Positions 1 through 11,830 are shown, counted from the first letter of the stretch. The stretch is DNA of 64,000 nt from Forficula auricularia (GCA_024734495.1 JALMQS010000890.1:496001-560000), one strand, 5' to 3'. Notes: generated by a model not told the origin, from the letters alone. Translations and numbers: made by a program.

Positions 1-240
1 TTTGAAAAGAAGAATAAGGAAGTTATATTAATAATTTGGAAAATCAAGAATATTTTAAGTAAAAATGTATACATATTAAATGAATGATCAGGGTACAGAA
101 AACTATTTCTTTCTAGAACGATCTTGTATTTGTTTTTTGAGTTTTTTAAGCACCAACAACTTTTAGGGGGTACAAAGTTGAATAGAAATGGGTTTCTATG
201 AGCAAGGAGAAAAAAGATTGATTAGAGTGAGATTCAATAC

Positions 241-352
241 CTGTCGCAAGACCTGCTTGATCGGCTGGACTATTTGGCCGTACACTTTTCACGAAGATAG
301 TGTCCATTGGTTCAGTAAGAGCCAGACCTGGTGGAGCCAATCCATCCGCCAG
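241..352 (-). CDS. ARHGAP21/23-type RhoGAP, PDZ exon (second half)
   Basis: Internal exon of a minus-strand gene. It translates from phase 0 as 37 codons plus one base and contains EPMDTIFVKSVRPNSPADQ followed by AGLATG. That is the second half of a PDZ domain of the ARHGAP21/ARHGAP23 family, where 'EPMDTIFVK' and 'AGL.TGD' are hallmarks. The acceptor is a T-rich tract ending TTTTAG (AG at 353-354); the donor GTATTG lies at 235-240 and splits a Gly codon. Family members are large multidomain RhoGAPs (PDZ, PH, RhoGAP) that act on Rho-family GTPases at membranes and junctions; that role is inferred from the family. Downstream exons lie beyond the left edge. Recognition of the PDZ is strong; the exact orthologue (RhoGAP19D-like) is an inference. 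Confidence 0.88.
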
Positions 353-426
353 CTAAAAGAGATAAAAAATTAGATTAATGTCTCAATTTATTTATTTAAT
401 TATTAATAGATGAAAAAAGGATATAC

Positions 427-570
427 CGAATCTGGTGGATAGACAATGAAATGGCGTAGAGTGAATCCATAGCCATTCTCACAACGTTTCAAGCGTAACT
501 GCCGAGGACCTACAGCTCGGACAGCGCCCGAGGGCAAAGAGGGACCAGGGACCTCTAAACGTTCAGAAAT
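427..570 (-). CDS. ARHGAP21/23-type RhoGAP, PDZ exon (first half)
   Basis: Internal exon of 144 bp (48 codons, phase 0 at both ends) immediately upstream of the exon at 241-352, separated by a 74-bp intron. It encodes [15 protein letters not shown] followed by [11 protein letters not shown], the opening of the ARHGAP21/23 PDZ domain; '[12 protein letters not shown]' is a near-invariant signature of that family. The acceptor TTTTTTTCAG is at 571-580 and the donor GTATAT at 421-426. Joined to the next exon the reading frame stays open into LADGLAPPG and then the 'EPMDTIF' segment. The G-rich carboxylate-binding loop matches the family, so the domain is probably functional. Confidence 0.9.
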
Positions 571-3500
571 CTGAAAAAAAAGAATAATAATATTAGCTAT
601 TTAATGATAGAATGAGAATATTAAACGGTATATATATATTAAAGAAATATTGTAAAATTTAATTTAATAATATAGGAAATGAATGCAATTTTGAATAGAA
701 AACATTTCGGGAAACATTTTTTTCTTTATTAATTGTGAAATTTTAAATTGCATGCAAATATAATTAGGTATTTTTGAAAATCTTAATTAAAACTTAAATA
801 TCTATAAGTGTGCCATTTTTACTTTCACATTTATATTCAATATCATGTAATGATATAGAATATAATGTGAAGTTTTGCGATGGCCTGCCGGGGTCGTGAC
901 ACTTTGAATGCTTCTATCTCAGAGATGAAAAAATTTAATTTTGTAACTTATAGGTGGAAGGAATCGATGCCCTTAATAGTGGGAATCCGGATTTAGGACA
1001 AAAACCGGATATTGTGGTCCCCAGAGGCCAAAAAGTGACCAAAAATCCATTTGTGTGCACCCCTCTGATTTTGGAAACGATAAGTCTCAGAGCTACGAAA
1101 TTCGAAACTTAAGGTCGATATAGAAGGAGTACAGCAAGCTTTTGGTTGAAATCGGAACACGGGAAGTTGACATTTACAGGAAAGATTTTTCGTTTATTTT
1201 TTATTTTTCTCAAAAATGGCTCTAATGATTTTTTTTAAATTGGTGTACTTATCAAGTATCATGAGTTATTAGTAGTGTATAAATTTTAATCCGATTGAAA
1301 TAAAGGAAGGCGGTGTAAATTAGGAGTGTCGCGATGATTTCAAATAAGGGTAAACTATGTGAAAATCGTGTGGTGATCACACCAGTTGATTAAAAATGGG
1401 AGTCCTAAGCTTCACTGTTTAAACTCAAGTCATCTATTCGAGTTTTAAGTAATATCATTGGTTTATTCAGAAATGAATGGAGTAGATTTAGTAACTATTT
1501 ATCTTAGTAGATGTCGATTTTGAACGATAGATGATTAAAAGAATTTTCAACCCTTAAAAATCAAAGGGATAAATCAATTAATGAACGAGTTGATTCGATT
1601 TGTTTGAAGAGATAGTTGTGCGTTTGCAAATCAAGTATGTCGCGTAAACAAATACGTCATATGAAACCTAGGATTGATTACAATATATTATATAAACCTA
1701 GTATTGATATATAATGAAAATGTATGATATAAATCTTATTTTGATATAGATATTAATAAATAATTTATCAAATATGAATCAAAATATTTTCCTGATTAAA
1801 ATGAAGAGTGTGTGAAAATTAAAAAATATCTCCCCAATAACATTAATTTAAAGAATAATTTTCTTGAAATAATATATTATGTACCTCCTTTAATGTGAAC
1901 CGGTTAATAATTTATTCAATACAAGTTGGAGGTCAATAAGTATTTTTAGAGAAATTTATTTTAAATTTATATATAAGTAAAAATAAGATATCCGGTGAAT
2001 CCGTTAGATTCCACTAATCGAACTCATTGCATATTAATAATATATATAATATGAATCATTCACCATTAATTAAATCATATATCAATTAATTTCTTCTTGA
2101 AAAAATTTTATTCAAAAAAAAAACTTCCCAGCACACTCGGAAATATTGAATTTTTGAAATTTTTTGAAATGTCCGAAAGGTAGAAAAAAATATTTTTCGA
2201 AAATTAGTTTTTGTACGTGTCTTTTTTCTACGGGGAGTGTCTGAGTCTGGGCTAGGATACCCAAGTTAATTCTAGAAAAGGAAGTCGTATATAGTTCGTT
2301 TTGGTGCCCAAATATGTGTAATTGTGTGTTTTTAAAACAAAGAACCTGTAGATTGTGAAGTTTCTAGCTTCAGAACTTCAAAAATGCAAAAATCAGGAAA
2401 AATTGACAAAAATTTACGGAATCATTAAAATTTTAGACCCAGAGTAGATAATTTGGAAAAGTATTGGCCTTTTCCTTTAATTTAAATAATATTTAGGTTA
2501 CATATCCAAAATATGCCCATGTGCGAATCGGGCTGGCATCCCAAGAGTTCCGTACGTTTTATCTTACACATTTGGGATATCAAATCTTTTATTATTCGTT
2601 GCTAATAAGAAAAGAATGAACGAAATCAAGTAATTTTTTCATAATTTTATGTTCCACGGTTTCGGATTCCCATCATGTATAAAAGTAATCCAAAAATGAC
2701 GTCCTCTTTCCTAACACCCTAATTTCAAAGTGAATTAAATTAAAAAAAATAATAATAAATAAAGCTAATTCTACTTAATGAGGTCTTTACATGGCTATGA
2801 CCTACTACCTAGCCTTGAAATTTTTACATTTTTTTTTTGATAACTCGAGAGGGACAGTTGATTATTTCAATTGCTCGCTTATACATATTAAGAGGAAAAA
2901 ACTTCTAGCAAGTTTTCCTCAGATTCCCAAATCATCTTGGACTATTCCTTTCTTTGTTACTAGTTTTTCAGGTATAATAATTTATAGTTGTCAAATTCTA
3001 GTCTGAACTTGTCTTTGAAAGATTCCATTTATATTGGCACCCTTTTCAGTCAAGAATTCTCTTTCATTGGCAACCCCTAAAATCTATGCAATGTTATTGT
3101 ATCATTTGTCGAGAATTAACATATCTTACGAGAGAAAAATCTTTTATATTTATTTAATGTAAAGGCTAATCGAATCAAGAGAGAAAATTCACATGATAAT
3201 TCAAATAAATAATTAAAACAATAACTTGATTTTGGATTCATTCAAAATTTTCAATGCTTTTTAATATTATTATTATTGCCATTCTTTTCTCTCCTTTTGA
3301 AGGAGGTTTGTATACTATACATCATCTGTAAACAGCAGAGATGATAGCTTTATTATTGTTGAGGGAAGGTTCAGGCACCTCCGGACTTTCTGATTATTAT
3401 TATTAAAATGATTGTAAACATTTTTACATAAGTGCTGAATTTTTACTTTTCATTTTATTTAATTTAAGAGCTGCTGATCGTGCTATATTCTGGCGAAACA

Positions 3501-4676
3501 AATTGTAAATGAGTATCGTAATCCACGTAGACAAACAGACACATTGACAGAAAAAAATAATTTTTCTTAACGTTCCTGACATTCCCAAAACGGATATGAA
3601 AAAATCGAATAAATTCATTGTATGATGGAAGTATAGAAAATAATTTGCTCTTTAAATAATTATTTATTGAAAGGGATTTGACCTATTAAATCAAGTCTTC
3701 TAGTTACTTTTCATATCATATTGATATAATATTATAAATAAAATTTGTAGATCCTTAAGCAAATGGTAGTATTTGCCTGAAAATGATAATGAAATCCATA
3801 TCGCATCCGTTTCACGTGACACTGAAATCTAGAGTGTGTGTGCGAGACAAACTAACGGATTATAGAGGTTTGATTAAGGGTCTTGGAGTTGCGTGTGGTT
3901 GATGGCCGTCTCGTTAGTTTGCCACCGACCGGATTTGCTAAGCCAATCAAATCTAGAGACAATAAAAACCGCAAAACGCTCTGGACAAAACAGAAGCAGA
4001 CCACCAAGTGTCATTTATTAGTTCACCTTCCTCTAAAAATTTATTAAAAAACTGTAAAAAATATAACGAATTAATATCTGACCATGTCATTTGAAATTTG
4101 ACTAGACTAATTTTAAGACTAGGTACGTCTCCTTAAATTATGCAGAAGTTAGGAGGGGGAGTCAAAGGTAGAATATAGTGAAAATGATTTTTCAGATATT
4201 TTAAAAGACAATGAGAAAAAAATCGAGTGAATTCAATACTGGGGCCGCTACAAGTTTCGTATGTTTCAAAGTATCAACAAAATAATTAAAAAAATAATGA
4301 TGTGGTTAACCTATTATTTCCTGTGAGTTATGTAAAAATAAAATGGGATTATAAACGATTATTCTCCACTGAATAAAGGACACTTGGAAATAAGCAGATA
4401 AAAAAATCACACTCTACTTTTACTTTATTTGACAAAAAATTTAGAGAAAACACGGCTTTGAGAACTACAAAAAAGTAAAATATAGTAAACAAATTAAAAG
4501 AGAAAACTATTTATAGTGAAAAATTAATTTTTTAGATTTTGTGGAGGAAGTTTTTGAGTTTTGACTATGATCAAATTTTTTTTGTGCCACCTACCTTAAA
4601 AACTGATAAAAATATCAATCAAAACGAACTTTCACAAAAAGTTTTTCATATTGAAATTAAAAGCTGATTAGATTTT
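571..4676. other. Large intron of the RhoGAP gene, first part; no gene seen
   Basis: AT-rich non-coding sequence upstream of the PDZ exons on the minus strand. About 860-1200 and 2220-2760 look like decayed transposon sequence; the 2500-2740 part shares word order with 17530-17760. The stretch 3760-4030 is richer in GC and not obviously repetitive, but I see no ORF in it. Confidence 0.5.
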
Positions 4677-4686
4677 GGTTAAAATC

Positions 4687-4817
4687 GAGGGGTGAGCCGC
4701 GACCTAAAATCGTGTACACCACTTCCATTTCCAAGTATAAGACAATAGATTATCTAATGAATTCCAAAATAATTCCAAAGGCGGTGTACACCTAATTCCA
4801 ATCGCGGTTCACCCCTC
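4687..4817. mobile_element. MITE with GAGGGGTG ends (copy 1)
   Basis: A 131-bp palindromic element. The left end GAGGGGTGAGCCGCGACC is mirrored by the right end AATCGCGGTTCACCCCTC. It is flanked by a perfect 10-bp direct repeat GGTTAAAATC at 4677-4686 and 4818-4827, a target-site duplication length typical of Mutator-like elements. Related copies lie at 10672-10817 and 48355-48508. There is no coding capacity. Confidence 0.85.
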
Positions 4818-4883
4818 GGTTAAAATCGTATATCACGCAAAAATGACATTTACTCGCGAAAATTTTCTATTACAGGTATTCAT

Positions 4884-5034
4884 CAGGGGCGGCCCAAACT
4901 TTCATTTGAGGGCAAGGGAGGGTCATGTACCGGGGACGTTGTTTGATATAACTATCTTACAAAATTAAGACCTTTTTTTTATTTTGGGAACCATGAGGGG
5001 TGGTCATGACCCCCCCCCTTTGGGATAGCCCTTG
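4884..5034. mobile_element. hAT-type MITE with 8-bp target duplication
   Basis: A 151-bp element whose ends CAGGGGCGGCCCAAA (left) and the complement of TTTGGGATAGCCCTTG (right) are imperfect terminal inverted repeats beginning CA. It is flanked by the exact 8-bp repeat GTATTCAT at 4876-4883 and 5035-5042. The 8-bp duplication and CA ends fit the hAT superfamily. It is too short to encode a transposase. Confidence 0.8.
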
Positions 5035-5042
5035 GTATTCAT

Positions 5043-6074
5043 CAACTTACGATCAAGATAGGTTCCTAGATATCGGTCGTAAGTCGAGTTTCATAAAAAC
5101 AAAACAAAAAAAAAAATGTTTTATCAACCTCGTTTAAGCTTTTTGTGAATTTTTTTAACTCACAAGTACGTGAATGAAGTAAAAATATAAAAATCGGTCG
5201 AATCCAAAATAGCCACCTCTGTATAATCAAGATTTCATAAATATTGGTACAAAATGTCGAGTCAACAAGGTATTAATAGAGATACCTACAGAGATACTAA
5301 AAAAATAACATCACTTTTTTGGTTTCAAGAATTAATGAACAATTTTGACTTTAGTGATATTTATACCATGGTATAATAACGTGATACTGATTAGCTTTAA
5401 ACAACTAAATGGAATTCGAAACTTGAATTAATATTTTCTGAAAAGAGCATTGCAATTTTTGTTTCAAATCCGGCCCCCATAATATGGAAAGGGGTTTTCC
5501 AAAAAATTAAATTTTAAAACTCAAAAAACCAAGATAAAAAGCTCAAAAAATAAAAATGAAAATAGAATTTGTATTATTATGAAAATTAATTAAAAGAATT
5601 AAAGCTATTTATTTAAGAAATTATAAATATATTAATATTTTTAATAGAATACAGAATACACCTTTCTCATTTCCTGAGTATTTAATTGCTAATGAAAACC
5701 ATCAAATCTATTTATTAACTTGACCACGAAAGTTTCCGCTTAATTTCTTTAACTGACAGAATAGGAGTATTTTGTTTGCCTTGAGATTTCTTACCTATAC
5801 AAAAGGATCGTTCATGACAAAAGACACTTGCAAACTAAATAAATAAGGGTGGTGGTTCTTTTGAACCCAGAGACCTTTTAGAATAAATAGAATTCTATGG
5901 GTGGAGCTTCCTTTTTAATACTATTGTTTAATGGATAGCTTTAAATCAAATTAAGGATTAATCAATTAATAGATTTTCAAGGGAGAAATCACGAATACAA
6001 ATAAATAAAGGGTGATTTCGTTCAGAAGAATCGAATAAAAATTGACAGAACCTTTGGAAAATTTTGAGGGTGTC
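5043..6074. other. AT-rich intron sequence, nothing identified
   Basis: About 1 kb of AT-rich DNA inside the RhoGAP intron. Short possible reading frames show no domain-like composition or splice context. Confidence 0.4.
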
Positions 6075-6735
6075 TTTTTTTTTTTTTTTTTTTTAATGCA
6101 ATCGAATGCAAGAAGGGGTGCACCAGTAAAGATGCAGCCCCTATGGATCTCGAAAGACCCTTGCATTACCGAAGAGAAGAGAAAGTTGATTAAGTGAGAG
6201 GGTGTAGACGTAGGTGTCTATGCACTCCGGTTTTGAAGGTTTGAAGATTATAGGTGCTGGGAAAGATAGAGGCTGGAAGAGAGTTCCAGTTCCTTGAAGT
6301 CATGGGGATATATGTATTGGCGAATGAAGTGGTCCGGCACTTTTCTAATTTAACCGCGAAAGAGTGTTGGGAGTCGGCAAAACGCGTGCTACGTGCAAAG
6401 CATGCTTTGGGGGGAATTATTGATTTTATCTCATCAGAGCACCTGCCGTGATAGTATCTATAGAAAAGGGAAAGGGCAGAGACATCTCTTCGATGAGCCA
6501 GCGAGTCGAGGGAGTCGGTGAGGGTAGAATCGTCAATTAGCCTGACGGCTCGTTTCTGAATTGCATCCAGGGTAGCAAGAGAGTATTTTGAGGCCCCTCT
6601 CCACAGATGAGAGCCGTATTCGAGACAGGGGCGGATTTGGGCCTTGTAGATGGTGAGAAGTTGTGGGGGTTTGTAAAATCGCTTGGACCTGAATAAGAAG
6701 CCAATCTTCCTTGCTGCAGATTTCTTCTACTGAAT
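6075..6735 (-). mobile_element. 5'-truncated CR1-like non-LTR retrotransposon
   Basis: Minus-strand insertion ending in a 20-nt poly(A) tail (T run on the plus strand, 6075-6094). It carries only the C-terminal part of ORF2 and a short 3'UTR. 5' truncation and a poly(A) tail are typical of target-primed reverse transcription. I did not find a convincing target-site duplication. Shorter, more decayed relatives lie at 8438-8675 and 50699-50830, so this is a repeated family. Confidence 0.8.
6190..6729 (-). pseudogene. C-terminal ORF2 fragment of a CR1-like reverse transcriptase
   Basis: Reading frame open from just after a TAG near 6730 to a TAA at 6190-6192 (about 179 codons) with no start codon. 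It reads through KAQIRPCLEYGSHLWRGAS, LDAIQKRAVRLIDD, LAHRRDVSALSLFYRYYHG and MTSRNWNSLPASIFPS. That is the conserved region after the reverse transcriptase domain in CR1/Jockey-like ORF2 proteins. The catalytic RT motifs and endonuclease are missing through 5' truncation. The frame is free of stops, so the insertion is fairly young. It is not expected to be functional. Confidence 0.85.
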
Positions 6736-6984
6736 GTTATGGGTAATTTTTATTACATGTCAGAAATGTTGTAAACACCCTCGTGATTTTTCGAAGAAAT
6801 CTATTTCTACTCATATCGGCAAAATAAACTTTTATAATAATACATCCCCAAACCTTTCAAGTTTCTAAAAATTATCTTGTGGAGAGATATAGAAGTTAAT
6901 GAGATGTAATTTGGCATTGGCACACATTTTTAAATCTTTAGGCTAAGTTTCAACTTTCTAGATCAAACTGTTCGCTGACAACAA

Positions 6985-7142
6985 TTTAACAATCCAAGCC
7001 GTGGTACCTGCCAAAATGTATAGAATGCACAGTTTCTTTTCGAAGACGGCCACCCATCTAAGAACTAACCGCGCTACATGTAGCTCAACTTCAGAGATCA
7101 TGCGAGAAGAAGCAGCGATTTCAACATGCCAAGGCCGTTAGA
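6985..7142 (-). pseudogene. 5S rRNA-derived sequence (pseudogene or 5S-type SINE head)
   Basis: Read on the minus strand from about 7142 the order of conserved 5S rRNA blocks is recognisable: GGCCTTGGCATG, then CATGATCTCTGAAGTTGAGC, then GCGCGGTTAGTTCTTAGATG, then GGTGGCCG. The segment GTTAGT.CTTAGATGGG is close to arthropod 5S rRNA. The sequence diverges in the middle and the 3' part (toward 6985, containing GGTACCACGGCTTGG) does not close the 5S terminal helix. It is therefore not a functional 5S gene. It may be a retroposed pseudogene or the head of a 5S-derived (SINE3-like) element. Confidence 0.7.
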
Positions 7143-8230
7143 GTCTCATTAAAATATATTTAGGATTAAATCAATGGATTTACTATTTACTCGTTGTAAA
7201 TCTATTTACTATTTTTCTATCACCGTTTTTATAATTTTAGCTTTTTAAAACCAAATCTTGTGACGTCATAAGTGTGGGAAGAAGAAAGAAAAAGATCTTA
7301 ATTTAAATTTATCATAGAAAGAGAGGGAAAACGAGTGAGTAACAAACATATGTTGATATGATGATGATCGTCATCATCTTCCCATTTAATAGCTGTTCTC
7401 TCTTTTTATAATCATATCAGACAAGAAAGAAGCAAAAGCGATTCACTAACTTACTGGGCTTGAAAGAACACATCTATTCATTGAATATTTTATTAAATTG
7501 ACAAAAAGAGCGGAAGTAGCAGCTTAGTTTTCTACTTGATCTCTTTAATATATCATCTGAAGAAAAATTATTTAATGAAAATTAATTAAGAATATTCAAG
7601 GGTTGGATCAAAATCGGATAATTTTTAGGAAAAGGTATTGAAATTATCCGCAGAGAAGAAAGTAGGAAGGATATTGAAATATTTCAAGTTATAAGGACGA
7701 AAGGTATAAACTAGGTATGTTCGATTTGGCTCCTCTTTAAACGCAAATATTTACAAATTTAACATTTTGCGTAGATGAGGAAGCTTTGGGAAGATGATTA
7801 ATTTTATTTTATTAGAATTTATGTCATGGTAATCAACGGCCTTGGAATTTTAAAACCATTGATCATCAATGATCAGTGAAGTTAAGAAACATGAACCTCA
7901 GTTCTGGAGTAGGTGGGTCAGTCTGTTGACATTTTTATAGCCTTTTCAATTCCAATAATAATGAGTGGATGGAATTGATTGAGAGGGTCTAAAGGGCGAT
8001 AGCTGGATTTGAGACACCCTCTATCTTTGAAACACAACGGCTATACTCCTTGAGATTAGATGGCTTTGCTGGTATAGGTAGAAGCTGGCCTATATAACTA
8101 TTATAAAATTGATCCAACTTTTTACCTATTCTGTGAAAATCGGAACTTAACACTAAAGTTCAGCTTATCATTGAATTTTTTAGGAACTTTCAGTTCATTA
8201 GTTACAATTCGAGAGCTTCGGTTTGGAAAA
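7143..8230. other. Intron sequence with a possible RT remnant at 7960-8100
   Basis: Mostly AT-rich. On the plus strand, 7960-8100 reads in one frame as WMELIERV, a stop, then RAIAGFETPSIFETQRLYSL, which resembles the post-RT region of non-LTR ORF2 proteins. It is short and broken, so I treat it as a probable relic only. Confidence 0.35.
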
Positions 8231-8437
8231 CATACTTTTTGAATCCACGACAAACTTTCTATAACCTTCCGTTATGGAATTATTATGATAGGTGTCAAAA
8301 TTCGGACAAGCAGAAAAAACTATGTTTGAAAATGATTTTTCTACATGTTTTAGACAGAAATAAATTTGGTGTGATTTCTAATACTCGGGCCGCCAAACAG
8401 ACGAAGCCCTCCTTGCGTACCGAAGCAAGGAGATAAA

Positions 8438-8675
8438 AGGTAGGTAAACATTTCTTCGATGAGCTAAGAGATCAATGGAGTCAAGTGATTTCTTTTAATT
8501 TTATGGCTAGTTTCTGAATTGCATCTAGAATAGCAAGAAAATGCCTCACTTTCCAGGTGCTAGTCGTATTCAAGACAAAGGAAGGGCAGTAATTTGGGTC
8601 TTAAAAAGTAACAGGGATAAAAATGGCGTCAGATCTGAATAGAAAGCCAAGTTTCCAAGAGGCAGATTCTATTGC
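8438..8675 (-). pseudogene. Decayed CR1-like ORF2 fragment
   Basis: Aligns by eye with 6480-6720 in the same orientation. Shared words include TTCTTCGATGAGC, TTTCTGAATTGCATC and CAAGA.AATG, with many substitutions and small gaps. The frame is broken. It is an older member of the same CR1-like family. Confidence 0.65.
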
Positions 8676-8689
8676 AATAATAATAATAA

Positions 8690-8915
8690 TAATTCAAAGA
8701 GTGTAAAGACCAGTAAAGACAAGTAATGGCAACCTACCAAGAGTATAATTGCCTAGTAACCTCTCCAAATTAGCCGTTCGGAACCGGCGTTAAAAAGTAG
8801 GTCCCGTATATCTGTGTAAAAACAACTAAACACACTCAGCACAGGTATATGTGGAGAGGAGCCGACACCCGTTTCGGGTATGGCACTCGAAGAAGAAGAA
8901 GAAAGACCAGGGGGG
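8690..8915. repeat. Probable non-LTR 3' end with an AGA-repeat tail
   Basis: A moderately GC-rich block (GGAACCGGCG, CCGACACCCGTTTCGGGTA) that ends in a short GAAGAAGAAGAAGAAAG microsatellite, a tail type common at non-LTR 3' ends. It starts next to a TAATAATAATAAT microsatellite. No coding sequence is visible, and the family assignment is uncertain. Confidence 0.4.
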
Positions 8916-9584
8916 TATCTAGCATAAGGCAAGACGATGCATGGTATTCAGGAGCCATTCAGGTGACGTTAATTAACATATTGCAAAATGCACGATAATC
9001 TGAAAATTAATAATTTTAAATAAATATAGGGAGAGTCAAATTCTCAGTGAACGACAAAAATGGATATCAAAGATCTTATTAATGATTTTAAAAATGGAAA
9101 GAAACAATTTGAATTTTGAAATTTTATATTGTACCTATCATATTTTTCTGCACTTTTATATAATTATTTTGTAAAGTGTATTATAAAGAAAATAAAGTAT
9201 TTTTTAAATTATTTATTACAGTTTTTATATTTTTTGCAGGGGGGGGGGGGCACATTTGAATTGGGGACCAAAAGAGAGACACTGGCTTTTTAATGATAAG
9301 CATGTAACTCCTAGAGTTAGGTATGGGAAGTAAATCCATCCTAAAAGGAAAGTGATACAATTTTAGGAATATTCAAAGGTTAAATTGGAAGGTATTTGTA
9401 GAACCGGACTTAAAAGATTGAAAATAGATTCAAGAAGAAGAGAGAGAGAGTTTCAGGTTCTAGAAGTCACAATTCATGAGTTCAAAACATTGATAATTAA
9501 TAAAGTTATTTGAATAAATAGAAAGAATTGTTCAACTCGCATTTACAGTAGACAACTTTAGTTGCATAAACATTTTCATTTAGC
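8916..9584. other. Intron sequence; G homopolymer near 9240
   Basis: AT-rich, with a run of about 13 G starting near 9239. No gene or clear element boundary seen. Confidence 0.4.
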
Positions 9585-10116
9585 TTAAGGTAGTTCTTTC
9601 ACAAATTCAAAAATTCAAGAAGTCTGAAACTTGGAATATAAGTCATTAAAAGCATAATACACATACTGTTAAAATTTGAAGACGATTTACCACACCAAAC
9701 ATGAAATAATTGCAATTAAAAATGACATTTTTAACTTAGGGTAGATAGGGAAAGGGTGGGGATATGATCATTATTTTATTTTTTTTCATTGAAGGACTTT
9801 CACCATCTTGATGAAAAACTAATATTTGTTAGAATAATATATTCGGAGTAACTTAAAAAAAAAATTGAAATAATTTACAACGTAGTTTTGATAAAAAAAA
9901 AAACATATTTGGGCGATTATTTTTAGTGGAGGGGATATAAGCACAATGGCTTGGAAACGATCCGGCTAGTATGTGTGTATCCATATAGAGATTTCGTAGT
10001 GTGAGTGGACAGTCACGTTAAAAAAAATAACCTAAAATTTTAGTTCCATTCATATTTATAGAGTGGTTACGAGGCTAAAACTTTGTGTGTGGATTGTCGC
10101 GAAAGAACCTCCTTAA
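9585..10116. mobile_element. TTAA-flanked DNA transposon, non-autonomous (copy 1)
   Basis: A 532-bp element. The left end TTAAGGTAGTTCTTTC and the right end GAAAGAACCTCCTTAA are terminal inverted repeats sharing the outer TTAA. The interior matches 19130-19671 almost base for base, which fixes both boundaries. TTAA target specificity is shared by piggyBac, Kolobok and Sola3 transposons; I cannot assign the superfamily without a transposase. No ORF is present. Confidence 0.8.
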
Positions 10117-10671
10117 ACTAACAATATTGAAATTAAAAAATATAAATCGCTTTTAAAGACTCAATAACCTTTAGGGATTTGCCCAATTGTTATTATTGCT
10201 AATTTTCGAATAAAAAAAAGCTAATTAGATTAATGACTAGCGCGAGATCTCCCCCATATAGGATCTCAACGAAGCCTATGATAGCAGAGAACAAAATCAA
10301 TATTGAGGGTCTGCAAAAGTTTGCAGCTTGAAAGCAGACTTGGTACTAAAAGATGAAGTTTATGAATAGAAAATTTTAAGTTCAATTTGTTTATTAGCTA
10401 AATCCGTTTAAGAGCCTTCCATAGAACGATTTTTTTCCGATTTTTCTAAATTTTTCTCTAGAAGTTTTAAAGTTATTTCAGACGAAAATCTGATCAATTC
10501 TTTTGAATAAAAATAATATAAATTTTGGAATCAGAATAATCTTTATCCGACCTTTCGTTCTTGCGAAATCGCGTGTATCATATACGAATCCAGACACGCA
10601 ACAGACACACCGACAGAAAGTATGTTTGAAAATGATTTATTTATCTCCACGTTTCAGATAGAGGTAAACTC
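10117..10671. other. Intron sequence, probable old repeat
   Basis: AT-rich. The end (10590-10660, with ATGTTTGAAAATGATTT) shares words with 8320-8345, so it is probably an old repeat. No gene seen. Confidence 0.35.
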
Positions 10672-10817
10672 GAGGGGTGAACCGCGATCTAATATCGTGT
10701 ACACCTACTTCCACTTCCAAGTAGAAGGATCAACAGATATAAGGGGCATTATTTAATGAATTCCAAAATAATTACACATAATTCCAAAGACGTGTACCTA
10801 CACCTAATTCCAATCGC
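10672..10817. mobile_element. MITE with GAGGGGTG ends (copy 2, right end damaged)
   Basis: The left end GAGGGGTGAACCGCGATC matches the copies at 4687 and 48355. The interior (GTGTACACC, ATGAATTCCAAAATAATT, CACCTAATTCCAATCGC) is shared. The right terminus GGTTCACCCCTC is missing. The bases GTAAACTC before the left end and GTAAACCC after the right may be the decayed target duplication. Confidence 0.7.
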
Positions 10818-11236
10818 AGTAAACCCGAAAACAAAAAAAAATTGTGGGAATTCAATATTACTCTCACCTGGCGTAACGTTTAATAATGATCACCATTAAG
10901 GATTCAATAAAAAAAGTGTGATTCATAATTTTAAATATTTTGTGATTAATTAATATTATCATGGGTAGGTCGAGAGTTAGCGGTCTTGCTAATGGAGCAG
11001 AAATTTGTAAAGATTTAACCAGTTAGAATCTGGCTTCTACGCCAATTTACACTAAAATAAATATACACATAAAACACAATAAATAAAGTATAAATTAAAT
11101 CACAAGATCTGGCTAAATGGACTAGTATCCGAGGTAAAAACAACAACAATATTATTGTAAGATCTGTTACGTAGTTATCCTTAAGAAATTCAGTTCAAAA
11201 ATAAAACAAATATTGGACAAATTTCTTTCATGAACA
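10818..11236. other. AT-rich sequence before the Jockey insertion
   Basis: No gene or repeat boundary recognised. It ends at the left copy of the target-site duplication of the Jockey-clade element. Confidence 0.4.
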
Positions 11237-11271
11237 TTGGAATAAGAGTTTTTTTTTTTTAAAAATGTCAG

Positions 11272-11277
11272 TTTATT
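11272..11277 (-). terminator. Poly(A) signal of the Jockey element
   Basis: AATAAA on the minus strand, 11 bases before the 12-nt A tail of the element, consistent with use as its 3'-end processing signal. Confidence 0.7.
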
Positions 11278-11689
11278 CAGCCAAAAAAAGTTATATACAT
11301 GTTTTTATTTTAGATCCCCTAACATTTTGGGATCTAGAACTAATATAATACATTTTAACCCGCATTGCCCAGGATGACATTCGGGGTTATTACATTTTAT
11401 TCTTATTTTATTTTTTATTTATATACAATATTATTCTTAGAAATTTTATTTACAAAAAAGGAATTTATTAGTGAGTATTTAGGATACTTTTGGCGAGGAA
11501 AAAGCTGAAGAAACCTCGCCGAATTTATGCAAAGAAGGAAGAGAAAGGAAGGAAGATGAGGTAATATACAAAAAGAATAAATAAAGGTGGACAGGTAGAT
11601 GGGGGGGGGGGGGGTGAAGAGATTTTTACAATATTCTACTATTTACATATATATATTTTTATCATAATGTAATTATGATAAAAAAAAAG

Positions 11690-11830
11690 TTTAACAATTT
11701 CAACGATTAAACAGATTTAACAATTTTAACAATATAACAATTTTATAAATATGTACAATTTTAACAATATAACAATCTTAACAATATAATAATTTAACAA
11801 TTTTAACAATTTTTACAATTTAACAAATAA
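11690..11830. repeat. TAACAATTT-type tandem repeats in the Jockey 3'UTR
   Basis: Irregular tandem copies of AACAATTT / TTAACAATATAACAATT lie just downstream of the ORF2 stop in the element. Short 3'UTR repeats occur in several non-LTR families. Confidence 0.7.
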
